This document shows positions 6,337 to 7,806 of a DNA stretch of 7,806 nt, piece by piece. The notes beneath the pieces were generated by a model that did no database searches, was not told the DNA's origin, and saw nothing but the letters and a program-made list of their open reading frames with translations. Positions within the stretch are counted from its first letter, which is position 1. Each line of letters opens with the position of its first letter. The position numbers were made by a program, and so were the translations under genes. Origin of the DNA: Saprospiraceae bacterium (GTDB taxonomy: Bacteria > Bacteroidota > Bacteroidia > Chitinophagales > Saprospiraceae); assembly GCA_020852155.1 (NCBI GenBank), contig JADZBJ010000076.1, forward strand, positions 1-7,806, given 5' to 3'.

Positions 6337-7806
6337 TTCCCAGTTCCAGTTGTTCTTTTACGAGATTGTAGTACATGCCGCGACGCTGGGTGAGTTCCTG
6401 GTGCGTGCCCTGTTCGATAACTTCGCCATGTTCCAGAACGATGATGTTATCAGCATTACGCACCGTACTCAGGCGGTGTGCAACGATAATGACCGTTTTT
6501 CCCTGAAAGGCATTATTCAGGTTTTGCATGATGATGCGCTCGTTGTGCGCGTCAAGCGCGTTGGTGGCTTCGTCAAAAAACAGGTATTGCGGGTCTTTGT
6601 AAATGGCGCGGGCAATGAGCAGGCGCTGTCTTTGGCCCTGGCTCAATCCAATACCGTCCTGCCCTACCTTGGTATTATACCCCAAGGGCAATGCCTCGAT
6701 AAAACTCTGAATATTAGCCATTTGCGCAGCGTAAATCAAGCGACGACGGTCAATATTATCCTGGCCCAGCGCGATGTTTTTGGCGATGGTATCCGAAAAA
6801 ACAAAGCCGTCCTGCATGACAGCGCCAACTTTGCTGCGCCAGAGTTTATGCTGGATATTGTCTACTTTTAAATCGCCGATTCTGACGCTGCCCTCATTGG
6901 GCGGGTAAAAATTGAGCAGCAGTTTTAGCAGCGACGTTTTACCGCTACCGCTTGTGCCGACAATAGCGGTGGTTTTACCTTCCGGAAAATTGAGGTTGAC
7001 GTTTTGAAGCACCCACGGGTCGTGCGGGCCACCGTACCTGAACCACACGCCCTGCATACTTAAATCGCCCGCCGACGGCAACGCTGAAATGCGCACATCG
7101 TCGTCTTTTTCCTCATTGGCCTGTTGCTGAATTTCATGCAAGCGCTCCAGACTGATTTCGGCTTCCTGATACGACAGGATGAAATGCACCAGTGCTTCCA
7201 GCGGCGCGTTCATTTGTCCGATGATATACTGAACCGCCAACATCTGGCCCAGCGTCATGTGGCCGTCAATCACCGATTTGGCGGACAATACCGAAATCAG
7301 GATGTTTTTACCCTCGTTGATAAATGCCGCACCTGCCCGTTGAATCTGGTCGTTAGCCAGAAATTGTACGTTGATCTTGAAGAGTTTAGCCTGAATCTTC
7401 TCCCAGGCCCAGCGCTTCTGACGCTCGGCATTGTGCAGTTTTATTTCCTGCATGCCGTTCACCAGTTGAATCAGGGTGTTCTGGTTTTCCGCCATTTGTT
7501 CAAAACGGCGATAATCAAGCGCTCTCCTTCTTTGTAAAAACAGGGCAATCCAGGCGAGATATAACATCGCTCCAATCAGGAAAACGATGAATATCAAACT
7601 GTTATACACCAACAAGACCACACTGAAAATAGCCAGACTGACCGTTGAAAACAGCGTCAACAACGAGGAAGAAGTAAGGAACCGCTCTACCCTCTCGTTG
7701 TCGTAAATGCGTTGAAGCAAGTCGCCTGTCAGTTTGGAATCAAAAAAAGACATCGGCAGCCGCATCAACTTGATCAGAAAATCTGAAATCAGGTTGACAT
7801 TCACCC
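6332..7806 (-). CDS. ABC exporter, probable peptidase-containing (C39/SunT-type) peptide transporter (C-terminal part, runs off right edge)
   Basis: The frame is open across the right edge, so the start is not in the window; a GTG at 7804 is internal. The visible 490 or so residues begin within the membrane domain (NLISDFLIKLMRLPMSFFD, then SKLTGDLLQRI). Membrane helices follow near 48-68, 70-90 and around 165-205, then a complete nucleotide-binding domain from about 245. Counting from that GTG, motifs are the A-loop Y257, Walker A GTSGSGKTS (283-291), Q-loop Q331, signature LSQGQ (387-391; Q replaces the usual G), Walker B YLFFDEAT with E412, and H-loop H443. The membrane sequence closely resembles Bacteroidota 'peptidase domain-containing ABC transporters', about 730 residues long, which cleave double-glycine leaders with an N-terminal C39 protease and export the peptide. 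The protease domain should lie to the right and is not seen, so an MsbA-like exporter remains possible. It converges with the sulfatase-fold gene. Confidence 0.85.
   Translation of the reverse strand, partial: VNVNLISDFLIKLMRLPMSFFDSKLTGDLLQRIYDNERVERFLTSSSLLTLFSTVSLAIFSVVLLVYNSLIFIVFLIGAMLYLAWIALFLQRRRALDYRRFEQMAENQNTLIQLVNGMQEIKLHNAERQKRWAWEKIQAKLFKINVQFLANDQIQRAGAAFINEGKNILISVLSAKSVIDGHMTLGQMLAVQYIIGQMNAPLEALVHFILSYQEAEISLERLHEIQQQANEEKDDDVRISALPSAGDLSMQGVWFRYGGPHDPWVLQNVNLNFPEGKTTAIVGTSGSGKTSLLKLLLNFYPPNEGSVRIGDLKVDNIQHKLWRSKVGAVMQDGFVFSDTIAKNIALGQDNIDRRRLIYAAQMANIQSFIEALPLGYNTKVGQDGIGLSQGQRQRLLIARAIYKDPQYLFFDEATNALDAHNERIIMQNLNNAFQGKTVIIVAHRLSTVRNADNIIVLEHGEVIEQGTHQELTQRRGMYYNLVKEQLELGI

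Noticed and set aside
6239..6871. 210-residue plus-strand open frame overlapping the ABC transporter and repeat copy 2
   Set aside because: It lies antisense to the conserved nucleotide-binding domain, begins inside the repeat, and its translation resembles no protein family I recognise.

Overview
The window looks like chromosomal DNA of a Bacteroidota bacterium. I lean towards the Saprospiraceae/Haliscomenobacter side, but this is an inference from protein style and not a database match. Four things point this way: a secreted PKD-type protein with the 'THIVGGEITY' N-terminus that I associate with type IX secretion cargo; the short Bacteroidota form of arginine decarboxylase; a LytS/YehU-type histidine kinase; and TAnnTTTG promoter boxes with no clear Shine-Dalgarno sites.

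Layout from left to right. (1) A minus-strand gene runs off the left edge (1-1211). It encodes a secreted, cysteine-containing PKD-domain protein, of which the first 403 codons are visible. (2) Arginine decarboxylase lies on the minus strand (1266-2666), 54 bases upstream of the PKD gene and possibly co-transcribed with it. (3) A 231-base gap holds a probable promoter, a small palindrome and copy 1 of an unusual repeat. (4) A membrane sensor histidine kinase follows on the minus strand (2898-3947), with no response regulator in view. (5) A divergent intergenic region contains degenerate GATTTTC-type repeats. (6) A plus-strand LtaS-like membrane sulfatase/phosphoglycerol transferase family protein occupies 4270-6213. 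(7) Copy 2 of the repeat fills the gap between convergent genes. (8) A minus-strand ABC exporter (6332-7806) runs off the right edge. It resembles peptidase-containing (C39/SunT-type) peptide exporters.

The genes do not form one obvious pathway. Several concern the cell envelope or export: a T9SS-like secreted protein, an envelope sulfatase-fold transferase, a peptide exporter and a membrane sensor. The decarboxylase is polyamine housekeeping.

The most unusual feature is the repeat. It has two copies of about 104 and 120 bp, built from 16-bp tandem units ending in an inverted arm. The 52-bp right arm is 50/52 identical between copies. In both copies that arm supplies the TGA stop codon of the adjacent minus-strand gene. 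In each copy the outer right-arm unit matches a left-arm unit specific to that copy, which looks like covariation or local inverted duplication.

Two start codons were moved downstream of the longest reading frame. In both cases a TAnnTTTG box lies exactly 45 bases before the chosen ATG.
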